A stretch of 7,086 nt of DNA from CAZECE01 sp964510525 (GCA_964510525.1 CAZECE010000128.1:1-7086), one strand, 5' to 3'. Shown: positions 1 through 6,245, numbered from the stretch's first letter. The notes: generated by a model not told the origin, from the sequence alone. Made by a program: numbers and translations.

Positions 1-946
1 CCAGTTCTTTTTAGGAGACTTATCTCACGTTATTACCATACACTGGGAAGTAAACGAAGAGGGTGTTTTAGAGTTCAATGCTTATATACACCTTCAAGAA
101 GATTATACTTTTAGTGCTAAAAAAGAAGGCGCCACTTACAGTGACAGTTACACTGGCAGAAATTATAACAGAACAGTTGAAGCTCAGAAAAATGGAGAGA
201 AAACTCATTTAGGTAGAGGAACGTTAGATCTAAATGGCAAAGATAGCTTATCTAATTCCGAGCTCTGGGATATTTTATTTGACGATGCGTTGGAAATGTT
301 TGAAAAAAAACTTATGACAGCCATGGGCACATATCTAGATGATAAAGATGATGATTGGTTTTATAAATTTTATGGCTTGTATACAGTCAACACAAGAGGC
401 AAAGACTTTGGCTCAACTCAAAATAGAAGAGAAGCCAGTAAAGCAGCTGAGGGGTTAATTCTTGAGGGTGACGGTCTTGAGGGTGAGGGTAAAAAAGATT
501 ACAACGGTAAAGCACCTACAAGGAAAGATTGGGGTAAAGGAATTCGAGATAATCTGATTCCTGCGCTTGAAAATATAAACATTTCTGACGCCATTTCTAA
601 CCCTGACGGTCTTGACAACATCAAACTGGCGACACAAGAACAAGCCGCCGCAGAAAGCTCTCGCTTGCCCTACAACCCCAACGCATTCGGCGTTTGGCTC
701 GAAGCAAAAATCGGCGAGCCATCACTCTACCAAAACGGGATGGCATTCAAAAGCAAAGATGATGTCGCAAAGATGACAGACAGCATTGATGATACCGTCG
801 CCCACCTAGGCCATATGAACAACCTGGCCCTGAGTAGAATAAAACGCCTTCAGGAATCTGCAACCCAATGCATGAATATGATCGTTCAAGCACTGCAACG
901 CGAGTACCAATCCATCAACTCCACGTCCAACAACATGGGTACATAG
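1..946 (+). CDS. Mosaic protein of unknown function, 5' end outside the window
   Basis: The reading frame is open from base 2 to the TAG at 944-946, giving at least 314 visible residues. An ATG exists at 290, but the frame is uninterrupted for 96 codons before it and no convincing Shine-Dalgarno precedes it, so the true start is probably upstream of the window. The visible N-terminal third is rich in aromatic and charged residues with alternating patterns that suggest beta strands. A low-complexity Gly/Glu stretch (LEGDGLEGEG) follows at 461-490. The last ~60 residues form long amphipathic helices (around LSRIKRLQESATQ) and end in a Ser/Asn-rich tail. No signal peptide or membrane segment is visible. 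I do not recognise the family. The C-terminal helices and terminal Asn/Met pattern faintly resemble hydrophilic type III secretion tip or filament proteins; this is inference only, as no secretion genes are nearby. Base composition shifts from AT-rich to host-like near codon 605, pointing to a fusion or exchanged N-terminal part. Confidence 0.75.
   Translation, partial: QFFLGDLSHVITIHWEVNEEGVLEFNAYIHLQEDYTFSAKKEGATYSDSYTGRNYNRTVEAQKNGEKTHLGRGTLDLNGKDSLSNSELWDILFDDALEMFEKKLMTAMGTYLDDKDDDWFYKFYGLYTVNTRGKDFGSTQNRREASKAAEGLILEGDGLEGEGKKDYNGKAPTRKDWGKGIRDNLIPALENINISDAISNPDGLDNIKLATQEQAAAESSRLPYNPNAFGVWLEAKIGEPSLYQNGMAFKSKDDVAKMTDSIDDTVAHLGHMNNLALSRIKRLQESATQCMNMIVQALQREYQSINSTSNNMGT
469..615 (+). 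repeat. 12-bp in-frame direct repeats bracketing a segment of the mosaic gene
   Basis: TGACGGTCTTGA occurs at 469-480 and again at 604-615. Both copies are read in the same codon phase, giving DGLE and DGLD. A second short repeat, CTTGAGGGTGA, occurs at 461-471 and 476-486. The copy at 604-615 sits at the point where base composition changes from AT-rich to host-like. This could be a recombination scar or chance similarity of a Gly/Asp-rich linker. Confidence 0.5.
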
Positions 947-1029
947 GTTAAGGCGAAACAGAGAAATAAAACCGCTGCCGATTTTAGACATTGGCTTCTT
1001 GCTTATGATACAGTCTTTTAAACAATAGT

Positions 1030-1034
1030 GAGGA
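1030..1034 (+). promoter_or_regulatory. Ribosome binding site of the small basic protein gene
   Basis: GAGGA lies seven bases before the ATG at 1042. It is among the best Shine-Dalgarno matches in the window and supports 1042 rather than the internal ATG at 1063 as the start. A weak -10-like TATGAT is visible at 1004-1009, without a good -35 at the right distance. The rest of 947-1041 shows no clear terminator or other signal. Confidence 0.6.
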
Positions 1035-1041
1035 CGCCACC

Positions 1042-1287
1042 ATGAAAAAAGATGTCACTCCGATGAATCAAACCGACACAAACACCAATACAAGCACCAA
1101 CGTTACAGCTTTAGCTGACATCCCGGCACCCGATAATGTTCTGTCCATCACTTCAAGCAAAACGACCAAGTCTTATAAAAATCGCAAACTGCAAAAAATG
1201 AAAAAAGCCTTTGAAGCGTTTTTACCGCTTAATCAAAAAACTACTTCCTCTAAAAAGCACCGCAGTAAAAACAAAAAAAAGCGATAA
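1042..1287 (+). CDS. Small disordered, lysine-rich protein (81 aa), unknown function
   Basis: The gene encodes 81 residues and ends in TAA at 1285-1287. The good Shine-Dalgarno at 1030-1034 makes it likely to be translated. The first ~38 residues are rich in Asn, Thr and Ser and look disordered. In the last 42 residues, 17 are Lys or Arg, ending in a SKNKKKR tail. A short amphipathic stretch (LQKMKKAFEAFLPL) separates two basic clusters. No signal peptide, transmembrane segment or cysteine is present. Such a tail could bind nucleic acid or an acidic partner, but nothing proves this. The gene begins 95 bp after the mosaic gene on the same strand, so the two may be co-transcribed and functionally linked. 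It converges on the SemiSWEET gene with only 19 bp between stops. It is likely lineage-specific; I do not recognise the family. Confidence 0.6.
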   Translation: MKKDVTPMNQTDTNTNTSTNVTALADIPAPDNVLSITSSKTTKSYKNRKLQKMKKAFEAFLPLNQKTTSSKKHRSKNKKKR

Positions 1288-1306
1288 CGTTTTTAGTTGC
1301 TCTTAC

Positions 1307-1582
1307 TTAGCCCTTCCAATATTCATTGCGTATTTTACACAGCAAAATTAACGCCGCTAACACAAAACCAATGGCATTGGCCCCAATCATGGCCGCATCC
1401 TGCTTATAGAGGCCATAACAAAACCAAAAAAACACCCCAGTGGTGAACATAAGGTACATGATCAGCGAAATGGACTGAGTATCTTGGGTTTTTAAAGTTT
1501 TAACCGCTTGCGGCACGAATGAAAGCGTCGTCAGAACGGCCGCTATGTACCCCAACCAGTCCCCCGCCATCACAACACTCAT
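1307..1582 (-). CDS. SemiSWEET-type sugar transporter (MtN3/PQ-loop family, 91 aa)
   Basis: This is a small integral membrane protein with three predicted transmembrane helices (about residues 9-27, 38-58 and 65-83), as expected for one bacterial SemiSWEET subunit. SemiSWEETs dimerise to form a bidirectional sugar uniporter in the cytoplasmic membrane. Family signatures are visible: the PQ pair at residues 24-25 in SFVPQ, followed by a TLKTQDTQSIS segment; Trp53 in FFWFCYG; and Asn69 in ANA, in the positions where family members place substrate-contacting residues. The frame is open to an ATG at 1624, but GGAG sits about nine bases before the ATG at 1582, and this start gives the usual family length of 85-95 residues, so 1582 is preferred. 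It is divergent from leuA with a 110-bp shared upstream region. The substrate cannot be read from the sequence. Confidence 0.88.
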   Translation of the reverse strand: MSVVMAGDWLGYIAAVLTTLSFVPQAVKTLKTQDTQSISLIMYLMFTTGVFFWFCYGLYKQDAAMIGANAIGFVLAALILLCKIRNEYWKG

Positions 1583-1585
1583 AAA

Positions 1586-1593
1586 CTTTCTCC
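1586..1593 (-). promoter_or_regulatory. Ribosome binding site deciding the SemiSWEET start
   Basis: On the minus strand GGAGAAAG precedes ATG (1582-1580) by three bases, placing the GGAG core nine to ten bases upstream of the start. No comparable signal precedes the upstream in-frame ATG codons at 1624 and 1603, so the 14 extra N-terminal residues of the longest frame are probably untranslated. Confidence 0.6.
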
Positions 1594-1602
1594 ACGACCA
1601 CA

Positions 1603-1631
1603 TTGCATCGCTTTTGATCAACAATTAATAT
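1603..1631 (+). promoter_or_regulatory. Weak candidate promoter for leuA
   Basis: TTGCAT (1603-1608) and TAATAT (1626-1631) are separated by 17 bp, with about 3/6 and 4/6 matches to sigma-70 elements. Transcription would begin near 1638, just before the phased repeats. This is a marginal match in an AT-rich region, reported only because no better leuA promoter was found. Confidence 0.25.
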
Positions 1632-1638
1632 GACCTAC

Positions 1639-1672
1639 TTAGAAACAAATTAGACACTAATTTAGAAACAAA
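1639..1672 (+). promoter_or_regulatory. Phased TTAGAMAC repeats with 17-bp dyad before leuA
   Basis: TTAGAAAC begins at 1639, TTAGACAC at 1650 and TTAGAAAC at 1662, so the copies are 11 and 12 bp apart, close to one helical turn. The outer two extend to an identical 11-mer, TTAGAAACAAA. The central copy lies in a perfect inverted repeat, AAATTAG-ACA-CTAATTT, at 1647-1663. The array ends 20 bp before the leuA start and lies in the divergent region shared with the SemiSWEET gene, so it could be an operator for one or both. The regulator is unknown. Confidence 0.45.
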
Positions 1673-1692
1673 ACCGCGATTGAGAGTACACC

Positions 1693-3246
1693 ATGGCCAG
1701 CCCTGAATCACCTTTGATTATTTTTGACACAACCCTACGCGACGGCGAACAAAGTCCAGGGGCGTCGATGACCTTAGACGAAAAAGTCCGCATCGCCAAG
1801 GCCTTAGAGCGCCTTAAAGTGGATGTCATCGAAGCGGGCTTTGCCATTGCCAGCCCCGGCGACTTTGCGGCGATTGAAGCCGTGGCTAAAGAGATCAAAG
1901 AAAGCACTGTGTGCAGCTTGGCTCGTGTAATACCAAAAGACATCGATCACGCAGCAAACGCGATCAAAGCGGCCCCCAAACAACGCATTCACACGTTTAT
2001 TGCCACCTCCCCCATTCACATGGAACACAAGCTGCGCCTGGCCCCGGATGAGGTCATTGATCGAGCGGTGAAAGCCATTCATCATGCCCGAAAATACGTC
2101 GATGATGTCGAATTTTCTTGTGAAGATGCGGTACGTTCCGAACCGGATTTTTTGTGTCGGATCATCGAACAAGTGATCGCGGCCGGTGCCAAAACCATCA
2201 ACATTCCAGATACCGTAGGTTACGCCATTCCGGAACGCTTTGGAGCCCTGATCCACGACCTGTTAAACCGCATTCCCAATGCCGATAAAGCCATCTTCTC
2301 AGTGCATTGTCACAACGATTTAGGCTTGGCCGTGGCCAACTCATTAGCAGCGGTGCAAAACGGCGCGCGACAGGTTGAATGCACCATCAATGGCTTGGGC
2401 GAGCGCGCCGGTAATGCCGCACTGGAAGAGATCGTGATGGCAACCAAAACCCGCCATGACGTCATACCCCGCTCTTTAAACATCAATACCGCTGAAATCG
2501 TGCCAACATCGCGCCTCGTTTCGACCATCACCGGCTTTCCGGTACAACCCAACAAAGCCATCGTCGGCGCCAACGCCTTTGCGCATGAATCCGGGATCCA
2601 TCAAGATGGGGTACTCAAGCACCGCGAAACTTACGAAATCATGCAAGCCGAAGATGTTGGCTGGCACACCAACCGTATGGTGCTGGGCAAACACTCAGGC
2701 CGAAACGCCTTCCGCAGTCGGCTGGACGATCTCGGCATTACGTTCTCGGATGAGACCACCTTCAATCAAGCCTTCGAACAGTTCAAGCAATTGGCGGATA
2801 AAAAACACGACATTTTTGACGAGGATCTGCACGCTTTGGCCTCAGATGTTCAGACCCATACTCGGAGCGCAGGCTACGAGCTGATTGGTCTAGAAGTCTG
2901 CAGTCACACAGAAAAACCACCGATGGCCACCCTTTCCATACGCTTAGAAAACGGCGAAGAACGCCTGGCCACCAGTGGCGGCTCCGGCCCTGTCGATGCG
3001 GTTTTTAAAGCCATTGAAAACATCGCCAACAGCCAGGCCGCGCTTGAGCTGTACTCGGTGAACGCCATTACAGAGGGTACGGATTCTCAAGGCGATGTCA
3101 CGGTTCGGCTTCAAAAAGACGGGCATTTACATCAAGGCCAGGGCGCTGATACAGACATCATCATTGCCTCTGCTAAAGCCTACATCAGTGCCCTGAATCA
3201 TATGGCGATGCGAACCCCGCTCTCACCGCAAGAAGGCGGTGTTTAG
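1693..3246 (+). CDS. leuA: 2-isopropylmalate synthase (517 aa)
   Basis: LeuA condenses acetyl-CoA with 2-oxoisovalerate to 2-isopropylmalate, the first committed step of leucine biosynthesis, in the cytoplasm. The N-terminal TIM-barrel carries the family signature DTTLRDGEQ at residues 12-20, with catalytic Arg16 and metal ligand Asp17. The other metal ligands are His205 and His207 in HCHNDLG and Asn241 in GERAGNAALEE, all offset by three from the E. coli ligands. The linker subdomain contains HESGIHQDG (298-306). The C-terminal regulatory domain, about residues 390-517, includes SGGSGPVDAVFKAI (428-441), the part that mediates leucine feedback inhibition in the family. Length matches the ~520-residue enterobacterial type. 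The ATG follows a modest GAGAG motif (1682-1686) by six bases. No leucine-rich leader peptide or attenuator is visible upstream, so control probably differs from the enterobacterial leuABCD operon. leuB, leuC and leuD are not adjacent downstream. The stop overlaps the GTG start of holD by one base. Confidence 0.97.
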   Translation: MASPESPLIIFDTTLRDGEQSPGASMTLDEKVRIAKALERLKVDVIEAGFAIASPGDFAAIEAVAKEIKESTVCSLARVIPKDIDHAANAIKAAPKQRIHTFIATSPIHMEHKLRLAPDEVIDRAVKAIHHARKYVDDVEFSCEDAVRSEPDFLCRIIEQVIAAGAKTINIPDTVGYAIPERFGALIHDLLNRIPNADKAIFSVHCHNDLGLAVANSLAAVQNGARQVECTINGLGERAGNAALEEIVMATKTRHDVIPRSLNINTAEIVPTSRLVSTITGFPVQPNKAIVGANAFAHESGIHQDGVLKHRETYEIMQAEDVGWHTNRMVLGKHSGRNAFRSRLDDLGITFSDETTFNQAFEQFKQLADKKHDIFDEDLHALASDVQTHTRSAGYELIGLEVCSHTEKPPMATLSIRLENGEERLATSGGSGPVDAVFKAIENIANSQAALELYSVNAITEGTDSQGDVTVRLQKDGHLHQGQGADTDIIIASAKAYISALNHMAMRTPLSPQEGGV

Positions 3247-4100
3247 TGGCGGAAGCTTTTGCCACGCGATTAGAAGCACCAGAAGTGTCAGAACGCCAAC
3301 ACCGACTCAGTCAAGTACTTGGGTTGCAGTTGTGGGTTGCTCGCGGGCAAACTGTGCCTCTTAAATCTCAATCGACACCATCCAGGAAGCCATCCCAGAC
3401 CAGCAAAACGGCTCAGTTAACCCAAGCACCTCATTTAACAAAACCTCAGGTTGCAAAACCCATCTTAAATGCAAAGCCCCTGTTAAATGCAAAGCCCCTG
3501 TTAAAAAAGCCCTCTGGAGTTGATCAAGAGCAGGCCCCCAAAAAAGTAAGCAAACCCGAAGCCCCCTCGAAAGCCGAACCAGGCATCCGTTTTAAACTGC
3601 TGTTGGCTGCTGTGTTACCCGATACTCTGATGCTATGCGAATTATCTGAAACAACCGGTGTCGCCGAATCTCAGTTGTTTCAAAAAATGGTCACCGCTTG
3701 TCGCAAAGAAAAACCCACCGGTCTGATCGATACACGCATTCACACCTTTAATTGGCCCATCCCGCATTGCCCACCCGGCAAAAGTCACGCACAGCAATCT
3801 CTAAACGGGTTGCTAAAAGCCCATCAACGACAAGGCGTTCGTCGGCTGCTGATGCTCACAGATCAGGCTCATGAATTGATATCAACTGATCAAGCATGGC
3901 CGCTTTACCAAGCCCTACCAGAAACCCATGCGGGTTCTGTTACAGCCTACCGCCTGCCCACACCCAGCCAGTTAATGAAGGACCCTGGGGCAAAAAAAAA
4001 CCTTTGGTCCTGGTTAAAAACCTTTTTGCATCAACCCCTACAGCAAACTCATCAACAACCTTTTCAACAGCCTCTACAAGAACACCCAAAACAACCCTAA
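3246..4100 (+). CDS. holD: Divergent, enlarged DNA polymerase III psi subunit (HolD-like, 284 aa)
   Basis: Psi bridges the clamp loader to chi (HolC), which binds SSB. Three features support HolD. First, it lies directly before rimI, as in E. coli holD-rimI. Second, residues 17-35 (RQHRLSQVLGLQLWVARGQ) resemble the N-terminal psi segment around LQQLGITQWSLRRPG that contacts the clamp loader. Third, a C-terminal match, LMKDPGAKKNLWSWLKTF (243-260), resembles LRANPTARAALWQQICTYE. A hydrophobic strand RFKLLLAAVLP (115-125) fits the start of the folded domain. E. coli psi is 137 residues; the excess is a Lys/Pro/Gln-rich linker (~40-112), including a tandem LNAKPL repeat, and a Gln/His/Pro tail after residue 261. 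The GTG start overlaps the leuA stop (TAGTG) and has GAAGG about ten bases upstream, implying translational coupling; no alternative start retains the N-terminal motif. The A9 tract at 3992-4000 could cause slippage. Automatic annotation might call this hypothetical or TonB-like because of the proline-rich linker. Confidence 0.75.
   Translation: MAEAFATRLEAPEVSERQHRLSQVLGLQLWVARGQTVPLKSQSTPSRKPSQTSKTAQLTQAPHLTKPQVAKPILNAKPLLNAKPLLKKPSGVDQEQAPKKVSKPEAPSKAEPGIRFKLLLAAVLPDTLMLCELSETTGVAESQLFQKMVTACRKEKPTGLIDTRIHTFNWPIPHCPPGKSHAQQSLNGLLKAHQRQGVRRLLMLTDQAHELISTDQAWPLYQALPETHAGSVTAYRLPTPSQLMKDPGAKKNLWSWLKTFLHQPLQQTHQQPFQQPLQEHPKQP
3465..3506 (+). repeat. 18-bp tandem repeat in the holD linker
   Basis: The unit TTAAATGCAAAGCCCCTG occurs at 3465-3482 and 3483-3500 with no mismatch, followed by a partial copy at 3501-3506. 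It encodes LNAKPL twice and then LKKP. The identity at the DNA level suggests recent duplication, and the 18-bp period keeps the frame, so copy number may vary among strains by slippage. Confidence 0.85.
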
Positions 4101-4116
4101 CTTTAAACCTCTTAAA

Positions 4117-4578
4117 ATGACCATTCGGCCCATGACACTTGATGATATTGCGTGTATTGCTCAGATCAATCAGCAATTAGAGCCTCGATTGTGGTCGGAA
4201 AAGCAGCTTAAAGAGGCATTCCTGGCGGACAATACACTCAAGCGCTCGGCACAACCCACTGACCGGCATTGTTCTCCGGTGGGGTACTACATCGCGCAAC
4301 CAATCGTGGACGTGTTGGAGCTACAAGTGATGGCCGTTAATCCAACGCGTCAACAACAGGGACTTGGGAAGGAGCTGATGGCCGATTTAATCAATCAGGC
4401 CAGCCTATTTTCTTATAGTGCTATCCAGTTGGAAGTCAGAGCCAGCAATATGGCCGCTCAGGCGTTGTATCAACAATACGGATTTCTTGTCGTTGGGGAG
4501 AGAAAAAATTACTATCCGCCCCAGCTACCGCACTCACCTACAGCAGAAGACGCTGTACTGATGACACGAGATCTGTAA
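4117..4578 (+). CDS. rimI: Ribosomal protein S18 alanine N-acetyltransferase (153 aa)
   Basis: This GNAT-family enzyme transfers acetyl from acetyl-CoA to the N-terminal alanine of ribosomal protein S18. The acetyl-CoA pyrophosphate loop is visible as RQQQGLG (78-84), after the strand LQVMAVNP. LEVRASN (105-111) carries Glu106, matching the E. coli catalytic Glu103, and Tyr118 matches catalytic Tyr115. The RimI-type ending ERKNYYP...EDAVLM (128-149) and the early LWSEKQL segment distinguish it from generic acetyltransferases. E. coli RimI has 148 residues, so length is normal. A loop at residues 43-55 (RSAQPTDRHCSPV) looks somewhat longer than usual. It starts 16 bp after the holD stop without a recognisable Shine-Dalgarno, so it may depend on translation of holD. 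Position between holD and prfC is conserved gammaproteobacterial context. Confidence 0.93.
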   Translation: MTIRPMTLDDIACIAQINQQLEPRLWSEKQLKEAFLADNTLKRSAQPTDRHCSPVGYYIAQPIVDVLELQVMAVNPTRQQQGLGKELMADLINQASLFSYSAIQLEVRASNMAAQALYQQYGFLVVGERKNYYPPQLPHSPTAEDAVLMTRDL

Positions 4579-4582
4579 ACAG

Positions 4583-4626
4583 CACTTAATAAATAACACT
4601 TAATTAAATAAATAACACTTAATTAA
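4583..4626 (+). repeat. AT-rich 19-bp-period repeat before prfC
   Basis: TAAATAACACTTAATTAA occurs at 4590-4607 and 4609-4626, a 19-bp period, and CACTTAAT also occurs at 4583-4590. Each full copy ends in the palindrome TTAATTAA. The 74-bp gap between rimI and prfC is otherwise almost free of G and C until the prfC ribosome binding site (AAGAG, 4638-4642). It might carry a prfC promoter or a regulatory binding site, but I see no clear -35/-10 pair and no GC-rich terminator for the upstream genes. Confidence 0.6.
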
Positions 4627-4652
4627 CAGTTCACTTTAAGAGTAAACGTTTC

Positions 4653-6245
4653 ATGAATCACCAATCTCTGATCGACGAAATTCGCAAACGCCGCACCTTT
4701 GCGATCATCTCCCACCCGGACGCCGGAAAAACCACTATTACTGAAAAGCTGCTGCTGTACGGACAAGTGATCCAGCAAGCAGGCACGGTGAAAGGGCGAG
4801 GCTCGGATAAATTTGCGTCATCCGATTGGATGGCGATGGAAAAGCAACGCGGCATCTCCGTGACCACCTCGGTGATGCAATTTCCTTACAAGCACTGCCA
4901 GATGAATTTGCTGGATACCCCAGGGCACGAAGACTTTTCGGAGGACACCTATCGCACCTTGACGGCTGTGGATTCTGCCTTGATGGTCATTGATGGCAGC
5001 AAAGGGGTTGAAGCTCGGACCATCAAATTGATGGACGTGTGCCGACTGCGCGATACCCCCATCGTCACTTTTATTAACAAACTCGATCGCGACATCAAAG
5101 ACCCAATCGAATTGCTCGATGAAATTGAATCCGTGCTGAACATTCGCTGTGCACCGATCACCTGGCCGATTGGCATGGGCAAGTTATTTAAAGGCACTTA
5201 TCACCTGTTAAAAGACGAAGTGTATCTTTATAAAACCGGCAGCGGCCACACGATCACCGAGCCCGAGGTCATCAAAGGCATCGACAACCCGGCGCTTGAT
5301 GACGCTGTGGGTGATTTAGCCGATGAACTGCGCGAATCGCTGGAGCTGGTCCAGGGGGCGAGCTACCCCTTCGAACTGGATGCTTACTTAAAAGGCGAGC
5401 TGACCCCGGTCTTTTGCGGCACCGCGTTGGGTAATTTTGGCGTCACGGATATGATGGATGGCATAGCAGATTGGGCGCCATCCCCGCAACCAAGAACCGC
5501 CATTGAGCGCTCGGTGGATGCGACTGAATCGGATTTTTCAGGCTTTGTCTTTAAAATTCAAGCCAACATGGATCCCAAACACCGCGATCGCATTGCGTTC
5601 ATGCGTGTTTGTTCCGGAGTTTATGAGAGTGGCAAACGAATGAAACACGTTCGCTTAAACAAAGACATCAAGTCCTCGGAAGCCTTAACCTTTCAAGCGG
5701 GTGAGCGCGAAAATTTAGCACAGGCTTATGCAGGTGACATCATCGGCCTTCATAACCACGGCACCATTCAAATTGGCGACACCTTCACTGGCGGCGAAAC
5801 CCTACGATTTACCGGTATTCCATTTTTTGCGCCCGAGTTATTCCGACGCGTGATCTTAAAAGATCCATTAAAAAGCAAACAGCTCCAGAAAGGCTTGGCG
5901 CAACTGTGTGAGGAAGGCGCTACCCAGGTATTCTGGCCATTGCGCAATAACGATGTCATTCTAGGGGCGGTTGGCCTGCTGCAATTTGACGTGGTCGCTT
6001 TCCGGCTAAAATCCGAATACAAAGTCGATTGCCAATACGAGCCCATACAGCTGGCCTCGGCACGCTGGGTTCACTGCGACGATGAGAAAAAACTGGCGGA
6101 ATTCAAACGCAAACAGCACGACTATTTGGCCATGGATGCCAATGAGCAATTGGCTTATTTGGCACCATCCAACGTCAACTTAAACCTAACCATCGAGCGC
6201 TGGCCAGACATTACCTTTAAAGAAACACGGGAGCACAGCTACTGA
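4653..6245 (+). CDS. prfC: Peptide chain release factor 3 (530 aa)
   Basis: RF3 is the translational GTPase that recycles RF1 and RF2 from the ribosome after termination. The G domain shows every expected motif: P-loop SHPDAGKTT (20-28), the switch I segment RGISVTTS (66-73), G3 DTPGHEDF (88-95), G4 NKLD (142-145) and a G5-like CGTALGNFGV (255-264), with the GNFGV form seen in RF3. The RF3 insert WPIGMGKLFKGTY follows at 171-183. Domain II begins near residue 295 (SGFVFKIQANMDPKHRDRIAF) and domain III near 390. Length is one residue more than E. coli RF3 (529), so it is full length. ATG at 4653 has AAGAG ten bases upstream. In E. coli yjjG lies between rimI and prfC; here it is absent. The TGA stop overlaps the next ATG (TGATG), so the thioesterase is probably co-translated. 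Confidence 0.98.
   Translation: MNHQSLIDEIRKRRTFAIISHPDAGKTTITEKLLLYGQVIQQAGTVKGRGSDKFASSDWMAMEKQRGISVTTSVMQFPYKHCQMNLLDTPGHEDFSEDTYRTLTAVDSALMVIDGSKGVEARTIKLMDVCRLRDTPIVTFINKLDRDIKDPIELLDEIESVLNIRCAPITWPIGMGKLFKGTYHLLKDEVYLYKTGSGHTITEPEVIKGIDNPALDDAVGDLADELRESLELVQGASYPFELDAYLKGELTPVFCGTALGNFGVTDMMDGIADWAPSPQPRTAIERSVDATESDFSGFVFKIQANMDPKHRDRIAFMRVCSGVYESGKRMKHVRLNKDIKSSEALTFQAGERENLAQAYAGDIIGLHNHGTIQIGDTFTGGETLRFTGIPFFAPELFRRVILKDPLKSKQLQKGLAQLCEEGATQVFWPLRNNDVILGAVGLLQFDVVAFRLKSEYKVDCQYEPIQLASARWVHCDDEKKLAEFKRKQHDYLAMDANEQLAYLAPSNVNLNLTIERWPDITFKETREHSY

Noticed and set aside
290..946. Complete 218-residue gene starting at ATG 290
   Set aside because: The frame is open for the whole 289 bases before it, with similar composition and no ribosome binding site at 290, so it is more likely an internal Met of a longer gene.
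1269..1293. Possible terminator between the small basic gene and the SemiSWEET gene (AAAAAC ... GTTTTT)
   Set aside because: The stem is only six A/T-dominated pairs around a long loop and has no GC-rich core, so it is not a credible intrinsic terminator.
1583..1624. Longer SemiSWEET with 14 extra N-terminal residues
   Set aside because: The upstream ATG codons lack a Shine-Dalgarno, while the ATG at 1582 has GGAG nearby and gives the normal family length.
1804..2256. Minus-strand open frame of 150 codons inside leuA
   Set aside because: It lies antisense to strongly conserved leuA coding sequence, lacks a ribosome binding site and shows no recognisable motif.
4658..6046. Several minus-strand open frames inside prfC
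   Set aside because: They are antisense to intact RF3 coding sequence and show no independent coding signal.
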